A DNA stretch of 64,000 bases. It comes from JALYRV01 sp036675475 (GTDB lineage: Bacteria; Acidobacteriota; Vicinamibacteria; Vicinamibacterales; SCN-69-37). Location: contig JAKFEY010000067.1 in the NCBI GenBank assembly GCA_036675475.1, forward strand, positions 6,413 to 70,412, written 5' to 3'. A model generated the notes under the pieces. It did no database searches and was not told the origin of the DNA. It saw only the letters and a program-made list of their open reading frames with translations. The translations under genes were made by a program, and so were the position numbers. Numbering within the stretch: the stretch's first letter is position 1; the number at the start of each line of letters is the position of its first letter. This document shows, piece by piece, positions 50,813-59,832 of the stretch.

Positions 50813-52131
50813 CACTTGATCAGATACAGCGCGGTCTGTCTTCCGTCGATCCAGCTCCATCCATCCGCCAGCAGCGCCGCGTCTTCTTCGAGCGCAAACC
50901 GCACGGCCTGATTGTTCCACTCGGGCACCGGGTGCATCACGTTGAGCTCAATCGAGTGCCAGGTGTCGGGACGGAACACGTATTCCCCGCGCACCGGAAT
51001 GCCCTGCTGATAGTCCGTCATGCCAATCGGCGCGCCGGCGCCATGTCCGTGATAGCCGATCGGATGGCAGTAGATCGACGGTGTGAGGCCTTCGCTCTTC
51101 GCCTGCGCGAGCGAGGCGGCCAGCGCCGCGTTGCCTGACACGCCCGGCTTCGCGTGCGCCATCGTGATGTCCTGCAGCCGGTTGGCGGCGGCAAGGCCGG
51201 CGCGGATGCCCGCCGGCGCGTCCGTCTCGCCGGCGGCCAGCACGTACGCGTGATGCTGCGTGTCGGTGGAGAAGCCGAGATACACGAGGCCGAAGTCGGT
51301 GTGCAGCAGGTCGCCCGGCCGGATGACCGTGTCACCCTGCGCGCCGCCCTTGCGCTGGATGCTGACCGACGGATGGAACCATCCGCCCAGCCCGAGATCG
51401 GCCACGCGCTGGCGCATCCACCACACCACATCCTCGGTGGTCGTCACGCCCGGCGTGATCACCTTGCGTGAGAACGCGTCGCGGATGATCTGATGCGCCA
51501 CCTGCATCACGTGCGTGTAGGCGGCCGTCTCCTCGGCCAGTTTCGTCTCGAGCCAGCCGACCGCCAGCCCCTCGGCGCTCTTCACGCGCGGCGCGTACTC
51601 CGGCCCGAGCGCGCGCAGCAGGTTGTCGCGCTCGTTGGCGCTCAGCCCATCGGCATGGGCGAACTGCTCGGACGTGTTGACGCCGATCACCTTCGGCTGC
51701 CGCTCCTCGACGAGCTTCCGCAGGCCCTCCCACTGGCCGTCGTTGTGCGTGCGCACCACGGTGTAGAGGCCGTCATAGTCGAAGCGCCCGATCGACAACG
51801 CCTCCACCCGCTCGCCCACGCGCGAGAACACCAGCATCGTCCGCCGCCGCGACGCGTAGGTCGTCAGCGGCGACATCGAGCGGAACACGGGGTCGTCGTT
51901 GTATTCGCGCGAGACGACAATCCACATGTCGATGCCTTCCCGCTGCATGAGCGCGGGCAGCACGGTCTGGAAGCGCTGCTGAATCCAGCTCTTCATGAAC
52001 GGCGCCTGCTCGCGATGCGTGAGCACGCGATTGGCGGGGAACGCGGACTGCGCCGACAACACGGCCGCCGTACAGGCGGCGGTCATCACGGCGGCTGAAA
52101 CTGCGCGGCGAAGACGAGCGTCTTTGATCAC
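50812..52131 (-). CDS. M24 family Xaa-Pro aminopeptidase-like, secreted
   Basis: 439 residues from GTG 52131, preceded by AAAGGAAC; the frame extends further but the signal peptide (AVSAAVMTAACTAAVLSAQS) fixes this. Creatinase N-terminal domain, then pita-bread domain with LLHTDFGLVYLGFSTDTQH, HPIGYHGHGAGAPIG and SIELNV, giving most of the dimetal ligands D, D, H, E. Members of this secreted acidobacterial-like subgroup are of unknown peptide specificity. Divergent from tesA with 39 bp between starts. Confidence 0.85.
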   Translation of the reverse strand: MIKDARLRRAVSAAVMTAACTAAVLSAQSAFPANRVLTHREQAPFMKSWIQQRFQTVLPALMQREGIDMWIVVSREYNDDPVFRSMSPLTTYASRRRTMLVFSRVGERVEALSIGRFDYDGLYTVVRTHNDGQWEGLRKLVEERQPKVIGVNTSEQFAHADGLSANERDNLLRALGPEYAPRVKSAEGLAVGWLETKLAEETAAYTHVMQVAHQIIRDAFSRKVITPGVTTTEDVVWWMRQRVADLGLGGWFHPSVSIQRKGGAQGDTVIRPGDLLHTDFGLVYLGFSTDTQHHAYVLAAGETDAPAGIRAGLAAANRLQDITMAHAKPGVSGNAALAASLAQAKSEGLTPSIYCHPIGYHGHGAGAPIGMTDYQQGIPVRGEYVFRPDTWHSIELNVMHPVPEWNNQAVRFALEEDAALLADGWSWIDGRQTALYLIK

Positions 52132-52170
52132 AAGGTTCCTTTCGGCAAGCGTAGGATAATGGAAAGACCG

Positions 52171-52875
52171 ATGTTCGTTCGCCACGCCGTCCCGGGCCTG
52201 CTGGCCCTCATGCTCGCCGCAGGCTGCGGCCGGTCGCCCGAGCCCGCCGCGGACACGGCGCCGCAGGCGCCGCCGACGAGCGCCGCGCCGGCGTCCGCTC
52301 CCTCCGCCGCGCGCCCCCGCATCGTCTTTCTTGGCGACAGCCTCACCGCGGGCTTCGGCCTGCCCGCGTCGCAGGCGTTTCCCGTGCTCATCGGCGAAAA
52401 GCTGCGCAGAGAGGGTCTCGACGCCGAAGTCGTGAACGCCGGTATCTCCGGCGACACGGCCGCCGGCGGCAGGCGCCGTCTCAAGTGGGCGCTCGAAGGG
52501 GATGTGCGGGTGCTCGTCGTGGCGCTTGGCGCCAATGATGGGCTGCGCGGCAATTCCGTGGCGGCGATGAAGGCCGATCTGCAGGCCATCATCCGCGCGG
52601 CGAAGGCGCGCGGCATCACCGTGCTGCTGCTCGGCATGGAAGCGCCGCCGAACTTCGGCCCCGAATACACCGCCGAGTTCCGGCAGGCGTTCCGCGATCT
52701 CGCCGATGAGGAGGACGTCGCGTTCGTCCCGTTTTTCCTCGAGGGCATCGCGGGCGTGCCGGCGCTCAATCAGGGCGACGGGCTGCATCCCAACGCCGAG
52801 GGCGCCGAGCGCGTCGCCGATCTCGTGTGGAAGGCGCTCGAGCCGCTCGCAGAGGAACGGCTCGCGGCCCGATGA
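52171..52875 (+). CDS. tesA: GDSL lipase/arylesterase, TesA-like lipoprotein
   Basis: 234 residues from ATG 52171, with GGAAAG just upstream; ATG 52159 in frame would add four residues (MERP) before the signal peptide. The lipobox LAAGC follows a normal leader, so it is a lipoprotein. GDSLTAGFGL (catalytic Ser near 57), GISGDTAAGG, GANDGLRG and DGLHPN give the four SGNH blocks. It hydrolyses esters or thioesters in the periplasm. Genes ybbA and ybbP follow, as in E. coli. Confidence 0.92.
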   Translation: MFVRHAVPGLLALMLAAGCGRSPEPAADTAPQAPPTSAAPASAPSAARPRIVFLGDSLTAGFGLPASQAFPVLIGEKLRREGLDAEVVNAGISGDTAAGGRRRLKWALEGDVRVLVVALGANDGLRGNSVAAMKADLQAIIRAAKARGITVLLLGMEAPPNFGPEYTAEFRQAFRDLADEEDVAFVPFFLEGIAGVPALNQGDGLHPNAEGAERVADLVWKALEPLAEERLAAR

Positions 52876-52884
52876 TCGAGCTGG

Positions 52885-53630
<746 letters not shown>

Positions 53631-53631
<1 letters not shown>

Positions 53632-56156
53632 TGTTTATCCTTCGCATGGTCTGGCGCGAAACGCGGGCCGTGTGGCGCCGCCTCCTCTTTTTCTATATCT
53701 GCGTTGCGATCGGTGTCGGCGCCATCGTCGCCATTCGTTCGATCATCCAGAACGTACGCGTCACGCTGGTCGGTGAGGCGCGCGCCATTTTCGGCGCCGA
53801 CGTGATGGCGTCGACCAGCCGGCCGTGGCGCCCCGAAACGGTGCAGGCCATCGAGCAGTTCCTGCAGGGCCGGCCGGTGCAGTACACCAGCGTGGTCGAG
53901 ACGTCCACGATGGTGAGGCCGGAGCGCGAGGATCGGCCCGCCGCGCGGATGGTGGAGCTGAAGGCGGTGGAGCCGGGCTTTCCGTTCTACGGGCGCATCG
54001 AGCTCGAAAGCGGGCAGCCGTACCGTCACGCCCTGCTCGCTGACGGCGGCGTGGTCGTGCAGCGCGATCTTCTGCTGCAGCTCGGGATTGGCGTCGGCGA
54101 CCGCATCATGATCGCCGGCCAGCCGTTCACCGTGCGCGATGTCGTGACCCGCGAGCCGGGCCGGCAGGTCAGTACCTTCACGCTCGGGTCGCGCGTCTTT
54201 ATCGATCTGCAGGCCCTGCGGCAGCTCAATCTTCTGGGCTTCGGCAGCCGCGCGTCGTATCGCACCCTGGTCAAAGTCGCCGACGATACCGACGCGCCGC
54301 GCCTGTCGCGCGCGCTTGGCCGCGCCGTGCGCGATGAGTTCGTGCAGGTGCGGCACTATCGCGGCACCGAAGCGGGCATCAACGAGGATCTGGCGCGCGC
54401 CGAGGATTATCTGAGCCTGGTCGGCTTTGTCATCGTGGTGCTCGGCGGCATCGGCGTGTGGAGCGTGACGCGCGTCTTCATGCAGCAGAAGATCCGCAGC
54501 ATCGCGATCCTCAAGTGCCTTGGCGCGTCGGGCCGTCAGGTGCTGGGCACCTACGTCGCGCAGATGGCGCTGCTCTCGGCGGCCGGCGGTCTCTCGGGCG
54601 TGCTCGTGGCGTACGGCGCGCTGGCCGCGATTCCGGAATATCTCGTGGCGCTGCTTCCGTCCGGGCGCCCCGACCTCACGCTCTCGGCCTCGGTGCAGGG
54701 CGTGGCGGTGGGATTGCTGGTGTCGGTGCTCTTCGCGCTCGTGCCGCTGCTCGAAACGCGCGCCATCAAGCCGCTGCTGCTGTTGCGCGCCGACACGGCC
54801 ATGCAGGCGCGGCGGCGCGACTGGGTGGCGTGGGCGAGTTATGCGATTGTTGCCGCGGGCCTCGCGGCCGTCGCCGCGTGGCAGGCCGGCTCGCTCGAGG
54901 CGAGTCTGTATGTGATGGGCGGCCTCGCCGGCGTCGGCCTCGTGCTGCACCTCGCCTCGAGCGTGCTGGTGCGCGCGGTGCGGCCGCTCACACGCGCGCG
55001 AGCATTCGCCGTCCGCCATGCGGTGATCAGTCTCGGCCGGCCCGGCAACCAGACGCGCGTCGTGCTGCTCACGGTCGGGCTCGGCGCGTTCTTCATCCTT
55101 GCCATTCAGCACGTGCAGGCGAATCTGCTCAACGCCTTTTCGCTCGAGTTGAGCGACGACTCGCCCGACATGTTCCTCATCGACATCCAGCGCGATCAGG
55201 AAGCGGGCGTGCGCGCGCTCGTCGACGGCCGCGCCATCGAGCCGGCGAAGCTGATTCCCGTCATGCGCGCCCGTGTCGTCGGCGTCGCGGGCCGCGACGT
55301 CAACCTCGAGGCGTATGACGATGTGCGGCGGAGGGGGCTGGGGCGGGAATACGTCATCACGTATCGATCGCATCTCGAGGCGAACGAGGTGATGCAGGCG
55401 GGCGAGTTGTGGGAGGGGCCGGTGCCCGACGGCGGCACGCCTGACGTGTCGATCGAAGAGGGCATCGCCAGGCGCGGCATCGGGATTGGCGACCGCATGC
55501 GCTTCGACATCGCGGGGCGCGAAATCGAGGCGCGTGTCACCAGCATCCGCGAAGTGGACTGGAGCGAGGCGCGCAACGGCGGCTTCATGTTCGTGTTCCG
55601 GCCGGGGCCGTTCGAAGACGCGCCGCGGACGTTCATTGCCCTGGTGCGCGCCCCGCGCGAGCCGGCCGCCCGCGCGGCCCTGCAGCGCGACCTGATCACG
55701 TCCTATCCGAACGTGTCGGCCATCGACATCCGCGAGATCATCCGCACCATTCAGGGCGTGGTGCAGAACATCACGCTCGCCATTACGATTGTGGGCGTCA
55801 TCGCGCTCGGCAGCGGCATGCTGATTCTCATCGGCGCAGTCGCCATGACGCGCTTTCAGCGCCACTACGAGGCCGCCATCTATCGCACCCTGGGCGCGAG
55901 CACGCGCCGGCTGACGGCGATGGTGGCTGTCGAGTACGGCGTGCTTGGCACGTTGGCCGGCCTGCTCGGCGCCGGCGGGGCGGTGGCGCTGTCGTGGGCC
56001 GTCACTACGCGGCTGCTCGAGATGGCATGGGAGCCGGCGATCCACATTGCCGCCATCGGCGTGGCCGCCACGGCGGCCGTGGTGCTGATGGTCGGCCTGA
56101 GTGCCAGCCTCGATGTGCTGGTGAAGAAACCGCTGGGCAGCCTGCGGGGAGAGTAG
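53631..56156 (+). CDS. ybbP: ABC transporter permease (FtsX-like, YbbP)
   Basis: 841 residues with two FtsX domains: an N-terminal helix plus periplasmic MacB-like region (about 40-240), a first three-helix FtsX block around 260-385 (SIAILKCLGASGRQVLG), further membrane helices and a second FtsX block near the end (AAIYRTLGASTRRLTA). The order matches E. coli YbbP, whose gene also follows tesA-ybbA. Confidence 0.92.
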
Positions 56157-56170
56157 GAGACGAGATTCAG

Positions 56171-56920
56171 ATGGTGCAGCACGAAATCATCGGCGACGAC
56201 ATGCAGGCGGTCATCATCACGCTCAACCAGGGCGACGCCGTGCGCGCCGAAGCCGGGTCGATGATGTTCATGACCGAAGGCATCGATATGGACGCGAAGA
56301 TGGAGGGCGGCCTGCTCGGCGGCCTGAAGCGCAAGCTGCTGGCGGGCGAGAGCTTCTTCATCACGCACTTCCGCTGCACGCGGCCGACCGCGAAAGTGGC
56401 GTTCGCCGGTCCGCATCCCGGCAAGATCATCGCGATGCCGCTGACGTCGCAGGCCATCCTCTGCCAGAGCGACGCGTTCCTCTGCGCGAAAGGCGACATC
56501 GACATCAGCATCGCCTTCACGAAGCGCATCGGCGCGGGCTTCTTCGGCGGCGAGGGCTTCATCCTGCAGAAACTCGAAGGCACCGGCCTCGCGTTCATTC
56601 ACGCCGGCGGCACGGTGGTGGACATGACGCTGGCGCCGGGCGAGAAGATCAAGGTCGACACGGGCTGCCTCGTGGCCTTCGATCCGTCGGTGGATTACGC
56701 GATCGAGCGCGTGGGCGGCATCAAGACGTCGCTGTTCGGCGGCGAAGGATTGTTCTTTGCCTCGATGACCGGCCCGGGCCGCGTCTGGCTGCAGACGCTG
56801 CCGTTCTCGCGCCTCGCCGATCGCATCAACCAGGCCTTCAAGGGCGACCGCGGCGAAGTCAAACGCGACATGGGCGGCCTGCTCGGCGGGCTCGGCGACA
56901 TCATCGGAGGGGACAAATAG
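56171..56920 (+). CDS. AIM24 family protein (TIGR00266-like)
   Basis: 249 residues. AIM24/TIGR00266 features: VRAEAGSMMFMTEGIDM, a glycine-rich GGLLGGLKRKLLAGESFF, and LAPGEKIKVDTGCLVAF with VGGIKTSLFGGEGLFFA. Eukaryotic AIM24 is mitochondrial; bacterial members are cytoplasmic beta-trefoil-like proteins of unclear function. It follows the permease gene with 14 bp and could belong to its operon. Confidence 0.9.
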   Translation: MVQHEIIGDDMQAVIITLNQGDAVRAEAGSMMFMTEGIDMDAKMEGGLLGGLKRKLLAGESFFITHFRCTRPTAKVAFAGPHPGKIIAMPLTSQAILCQSDAFLCAKGDIDISIAFTKRIGAGFFGGEGFILQKLEGTGLAFIHAGGTVVDMTLAPGEKIKVDTGCLVAFDPSVDYAIERVGGIKTSLFGGEGLFFASMTGPGRVWLQTLPFSRLADRINQAFKGDRGEVKRDMGGLLGGLGDIIGGDK

Positions 56921-56949
56921 GCTAAAATCGTCGTTTGGGGGAGGCCGAT

Positions 56950-57300
56950 ATGACCGAAGAAACCGACCAGACGCCGTTCAAGGAGGCCTTGCTCCGCAAG
57001 CGCGGCGACATCCTCGCGCACACGACCGGCACCAAGCCGATCGAGACGTCGCTCGAGGTCAACAGCCGCCAGGGCGACCTGGCCGATCAGGCCAGCGGCA
57101 GCAACGAAGTCCACATTCAGCTCAAGCTGAAACAGACCGACGCCAAGATCCTGGCCGCCATCGAAGAGGCCCTCTACCGGATGGAGAAGGGCACCTACGG
57201 CATCTGCCGCGACTGCGGCGAGCCCATTGCGCCGGCCCGCCTCAACGCCATCCCCTGGACGCGGGTGTGCATCACCTGCAAAGAAAAGCAGAGCGCGTGA
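56950..57300 (+). CDS. TraR/DksA-type zinc-finger protein
   Basis: 116 residues. Coiled helices followed by the four-cysteine zinc finger CRDCGEPI ... CITC, characteristic of DksA/TraR proteins that bind RNA polymerase's secondary channel and tune rRNA and stress promoters with ppGpp. The acidic tip residues at the coil apex (DLADQAS) are present. Stop overlaps the next gene as GTGA. GGGGGAGG precedes the ATG. Confidence 0.9.
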   Translation: MTEETDQTPFKEALLRKRGDILAHTTGTKPIETSLEVNSRQGDLADQASGSNEVHIQLKLKQTDAKILAAIEEALYRMEKGTYGICRDCGEPIAPARLNAIPWTRVCITCKEKQSA

Positions 57301-57785
57301 ACACTCCAGAGCTGCTCGAAATCCTGCGCGACTTTCATCGTGACAAGCTGACGATGCGGCAGCGGCATGTCGCGGTGGCGCGGCACGTGTCGCACTACGA
57401 CTTCAACAACACGTATCAGTACGTCATCGCCCGCGAGGACGTGCACCTGCAGTGGCTCGAGGCCGCGATTGCGGAGCTCGGCGGCCAGCCGCACGACGTG
57501 GGCATGCCCGACCTCGGCGATCCGAAAAAGAAGGCGGACTTCAAGCCGTTCATCGAGCAGGACAGCCGCGACGCCGCGGCGTTCGTCGAGACGTGGACGC
57601 CGCGCTCTCAGGTCGATCACGCCCGGCACCGGCTCATGATGGGCGTGGTGATTGGCGAGACGAAGGAGCACAAGCGCTTCTTCGAGATGATGCTCGAAGG
57701 CCGCGCCGACCTGCTCGGCCGCCGCGCCGACGGCGCCGGCACCGGCGGCGGCGTCATCGCCGAGCGCTGGTTGGGAGATCGGTAA
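57297..57785 (+). CDS. Helical protein, ferritin-like (probable)
   Basis: 162 residues from GTG 57297. Mainly helical, with HRDKLTMRQRHVAVARHVSHYDF, REDVHLQWLEAAIAELGG and MMGVVIGETKEHKRFFEMM. The Glu/His spacing in the helices suggests a ferritin-like four-helix fold, but no definite di-iron motif can be fixed. It is coupled to the dksA-like gene and stands just before folK. Confidence 0.55.
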   Translation: MNTPELLEILRDFHRDKLTMRQRHVAVARHVSHYDFNNTYQYVIAREDVHLQWLEAAIAELGGQPHDVGMPDLGDPKKKADFKPFIEQDSRDAAAFVETWTPRSQVDHARHRLMMGVVIGETKEHKRFFEMMLEGRADLLGRRADGAGTGGGVIAERWLGDR

Positions 57786-57786
57786 C

Positions 57787-58233
57787 CTGGAGGTCGCCAT
57801 CGCCCTTGGCTCGAATGTCGGCAATCGCGCCGAGCATCTCGACTGGGCCGTCAGCCGCCTGCGCGATCACGTCAGCGGCCTGATCGCCTCCTTCTACCTT
57901 GAAACCGCGCCGGTCGGCGTGGAAGGTCCCGATTTTCTCAACGCCGTCATCGTCGGCCACACCGAGCTTGCGCCCCGTGCGCTGCTCGAGCAGCTGCTGG
58001 CGATGGAAGCGGAGCGCGGCCGCGTGCGCACCGGTAAGCCCGAGCCGCGCGCGCTCGATCTCGATCTGATCCTCTACGGCAACCTCGTGATCGACGAGCC
58101 CGGGCTCGTCGTGCCGCATCCGCGATTTCACGAGCGGGGCTTCGTCCTGACGCCGCTGGCCGAGATTGCGCCCGGCATGGTCGACCCGCGCAGCGGCCAG
58201 ACCGTCCGCGAACTCGCCGCCGCCCTCGCATAA
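57787..58233 (+). CDS. folK: 2-amino-4-hydroxy-6-hydroxymethyldihydropteridine diphosphokinase
   Basis: 148 residues if the CTG at 57787 is the start. No ATG, GTG or TTG is in frame near the N-terminus; the only later one, GTG 57919, would remove VAIALGSNVGNR. GGGAG (57773-57777) lies 9 nt before the CTG. HPPK motifs ALGSNVGNR, ETAPVG..GPDFLNAV and RALDLDLILYG are all present. It transfers pyrophosphate to the pterin in folate synthesis. Confidence 0.9.
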   Translation: MEVAIALGSNVGNRAEHLDWAVSRLRDHVSGLIASFYLETAPVGVEGPDFLNAVIVGHTELAPRALLEQLLAMEAERGRVRTGKPEPRALDLDLILYGNLVIDEPGLVVPHPRFHERGFVLTPLAEIAPGMVDPRSGQTVRELAAALA

Positions 58234-58334
58234 CCCCGGTTGTCACGGTTCTACGGCCGAGCTGGGCCGCCGTGTCCGTTCTGTACTTACAGGAACGAAA
58301 TCAACGCGCGCGGCCGGTGCTACGCTGATGCGCC

Positions 58335-59153
58335 GTGGGCACCCCGACCGACGCCGAGATTCGCGATCTGCTCGGCACCGATCCGACTCGCGCGTGGCGC
58401 GCGTTCGTCGATCGGTACACGCCGAGCCTGCTGGCGCTCATCGAGCGCGCCGGCATCCGTGACTACGACGAGGCCATGGAGCTGTATTTGATGACGTGCG
58501 AGCGGCTTGCCGCCGACAACTGCGCCCGCCTTCGCAGGCACGACCCCGCCAAGGGGCCGATCGGCGCGTGGCTCGGCGCCGTGGTTCGCAACGTCATCGT
58601 CGACTGGGTGCGATCGCGCGCCGGACGGCGCCGGCTGTTCCACGCCGTAACGGCGCTGCCGCCGCGCGCGCAGCACGTGTTCGAGTTGTATTACTGGCAG
58701 GACCGCACCCCGTCCGAGATCGCGGAGATTCTGACGATGCGCGAGGCGCAGCCGGTGGGGCTCGGCGAGGTGTTCGAGGCGATGGATGCGGTCGATGGCG
58801 TGCTGAACGATCGCCACCGCCGCGAGCTGCTGGCGATGGCCGTGCGCGCGCGGACGCCTGTCAGCCTGGAAATGGAACTGGAAAGCGGCCTCGACGTGGC
58901 GGCCCCGGCGCCGGATCCCGAGCACGTGCTTGGCGCGCGTGAGCGCACGGCCGCCCTCGATCGCGCGCTTGCGTCGCTGCCGCCCGAGGACGCCGCCATC
59001 GTGCGCCTCAAATATGTCCAGGGCCTGACGCGCACTGACATCGAGCGCGCGCTGCACATCGAGCACCTGCCGGAAGCGCGCGTGAAATCGATCGTGGGAC
59101 GGCTGCGCGCCCTGCTGGGGCCACAGGCAGCCGTCAGGGAGAGCGCGCGATGA
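58335..59153 (+). CDS. ECF-like sigma factor with two sigma-4-like regions
   Basis: 272 residues from GTG 58335. Sigma-2-like region about 15-98 (WLGAVVRNVIVDWVRSRAG), then LPPRAQHVFELYYWQDRTPSEIAEIL (about 105-130, in two parts) and a second LPPEDAAIVRLKYVQGLTRTDIERAL (about 216-241). Both look like sigma-4 helix-turn-helices; standard ECF factors have one. It is followed by a zinc anti-sigma gene (ATGA overlap) and a CHAT-TPR gene, so it likely controls that locus. Confidence 0.88.
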   Translation: MGTPTDAEIRDLLGTDPTRAWRAFVDRYTPSLLALIERAGIRDYDEAMELYLMTCERLAADNCARLRRHDPAKGPIGAWLGAVVRNVIVDWVRSRAGRRRLFHAVTALPPRAQHVFELYYWQDRTPSEIAEILTMREAQPVGLGEVFEAMDAVDGVLNDRHRRELLAMAVRARTPVSLEMELESGLDVAAPAPDPEHVLGARERTAALDRALASLPPEDAAIVRLKYVQGLTRTDIERALHIEHLPEARVKSIVGRLRALLGPQAAVRESAR

Positions 59154-59791
59154 CACATCTCACGCGCGATGAGCTGATGGCGTGGCGCGACGCGCCCGCG
59201 CCCGGCGCGCGCGAGCACATCGTCGGCCACCTGGCGGCGTGCGACGCGTGCGCGGCCGTGTATGCGGAGCTGATTCGCACGGCGGCGCACGACGCGCCGC
59301 CGGCGCATTTCGATCCACAGGCGTTCAGCGGCCGAGGCTATGAGACGCTGGGCGAGCCGCGCGGCCGCCTGCTCGTGTTCGAGCGCAAGCTGTTCATCCC
59401 GCTGGCTGCCGCTGCGGCCATTATTCTGGCGATTTGGCTGCCCGGCTGGCGCGCCGGCGGCGACGGCGGTGGCGACAGTCCCGTGGTGATGAGAGGCGGA
59501 CGACCGGAAGCTGTCACGCCATCCGGTGACGTCCGCAGTCCGCTCGAATTTCGATGGAACGTGTCTGCCGGCGCGGCTCGTTATGCGATCGAGGTGAAAG
59601 ACGCGGCCGGCGAGCGCGTGTTCTATCGCGAAACGCGCAACGAGCATCTCACCGAGGATGCCGCCATGGCCGCGGCGGTTCGGCCGGGCGTTCGCTACAC
59701 GTGGACCGTCACCACGCTCGATGAGGCCGGAGAGGCCATCGCCCAGTCACTGCCGCGCGCCTTCATGCGCCTGCCCGCGCCGCGCTCCTGA
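59150..59791 (+). CDS. Membrane anti-sigma factor with zinc finger
   Basis: 213 residues. N-terminal ZAS-type motif H27xxxC31xxC34 (HLAACDAC), a linker, one membrane helix near 78-96 (FIPLAAAAAIILAIW), and a periplasmic FN3-like domain (FRWNVSAGAARYAIEV). Such proteins hold ECF sigma factors at the membrane and release them on signal. Overlaps the sigma gene as ATGA. Confidence 0.88.
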   Translation: MTHLTRDELMAWRDAPAPGAREHIVGHLAACDACAAVYAELIRTAAHDAPPAHFDPQAFSGRGYETLGEPRGRLLVFERKLFIPLAAAAAIILAIWLPGWRAGGDGGGDSPVVMRGGRPEAVTPSGDVRSPLEFRWNVSAGAARYAIEVKDAAGERVFYRETRNEHLTEDAAMAAAVRPGVRYTWTVTTLDEAGEAIAQSLPRAFMRLPAPRS

Positions 59792-59832
59792 TCAGCATCA
59801 CGGCCGCGCGTACGGTATAACGTCTCCCCATC

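Noticed and set aside
58292..58296. GGAAC resembling an ECF -35 before the sigma gene
   Set aside because: No CGTC-type -10 at 16-17 bp; the nearest box is 24 bp away.
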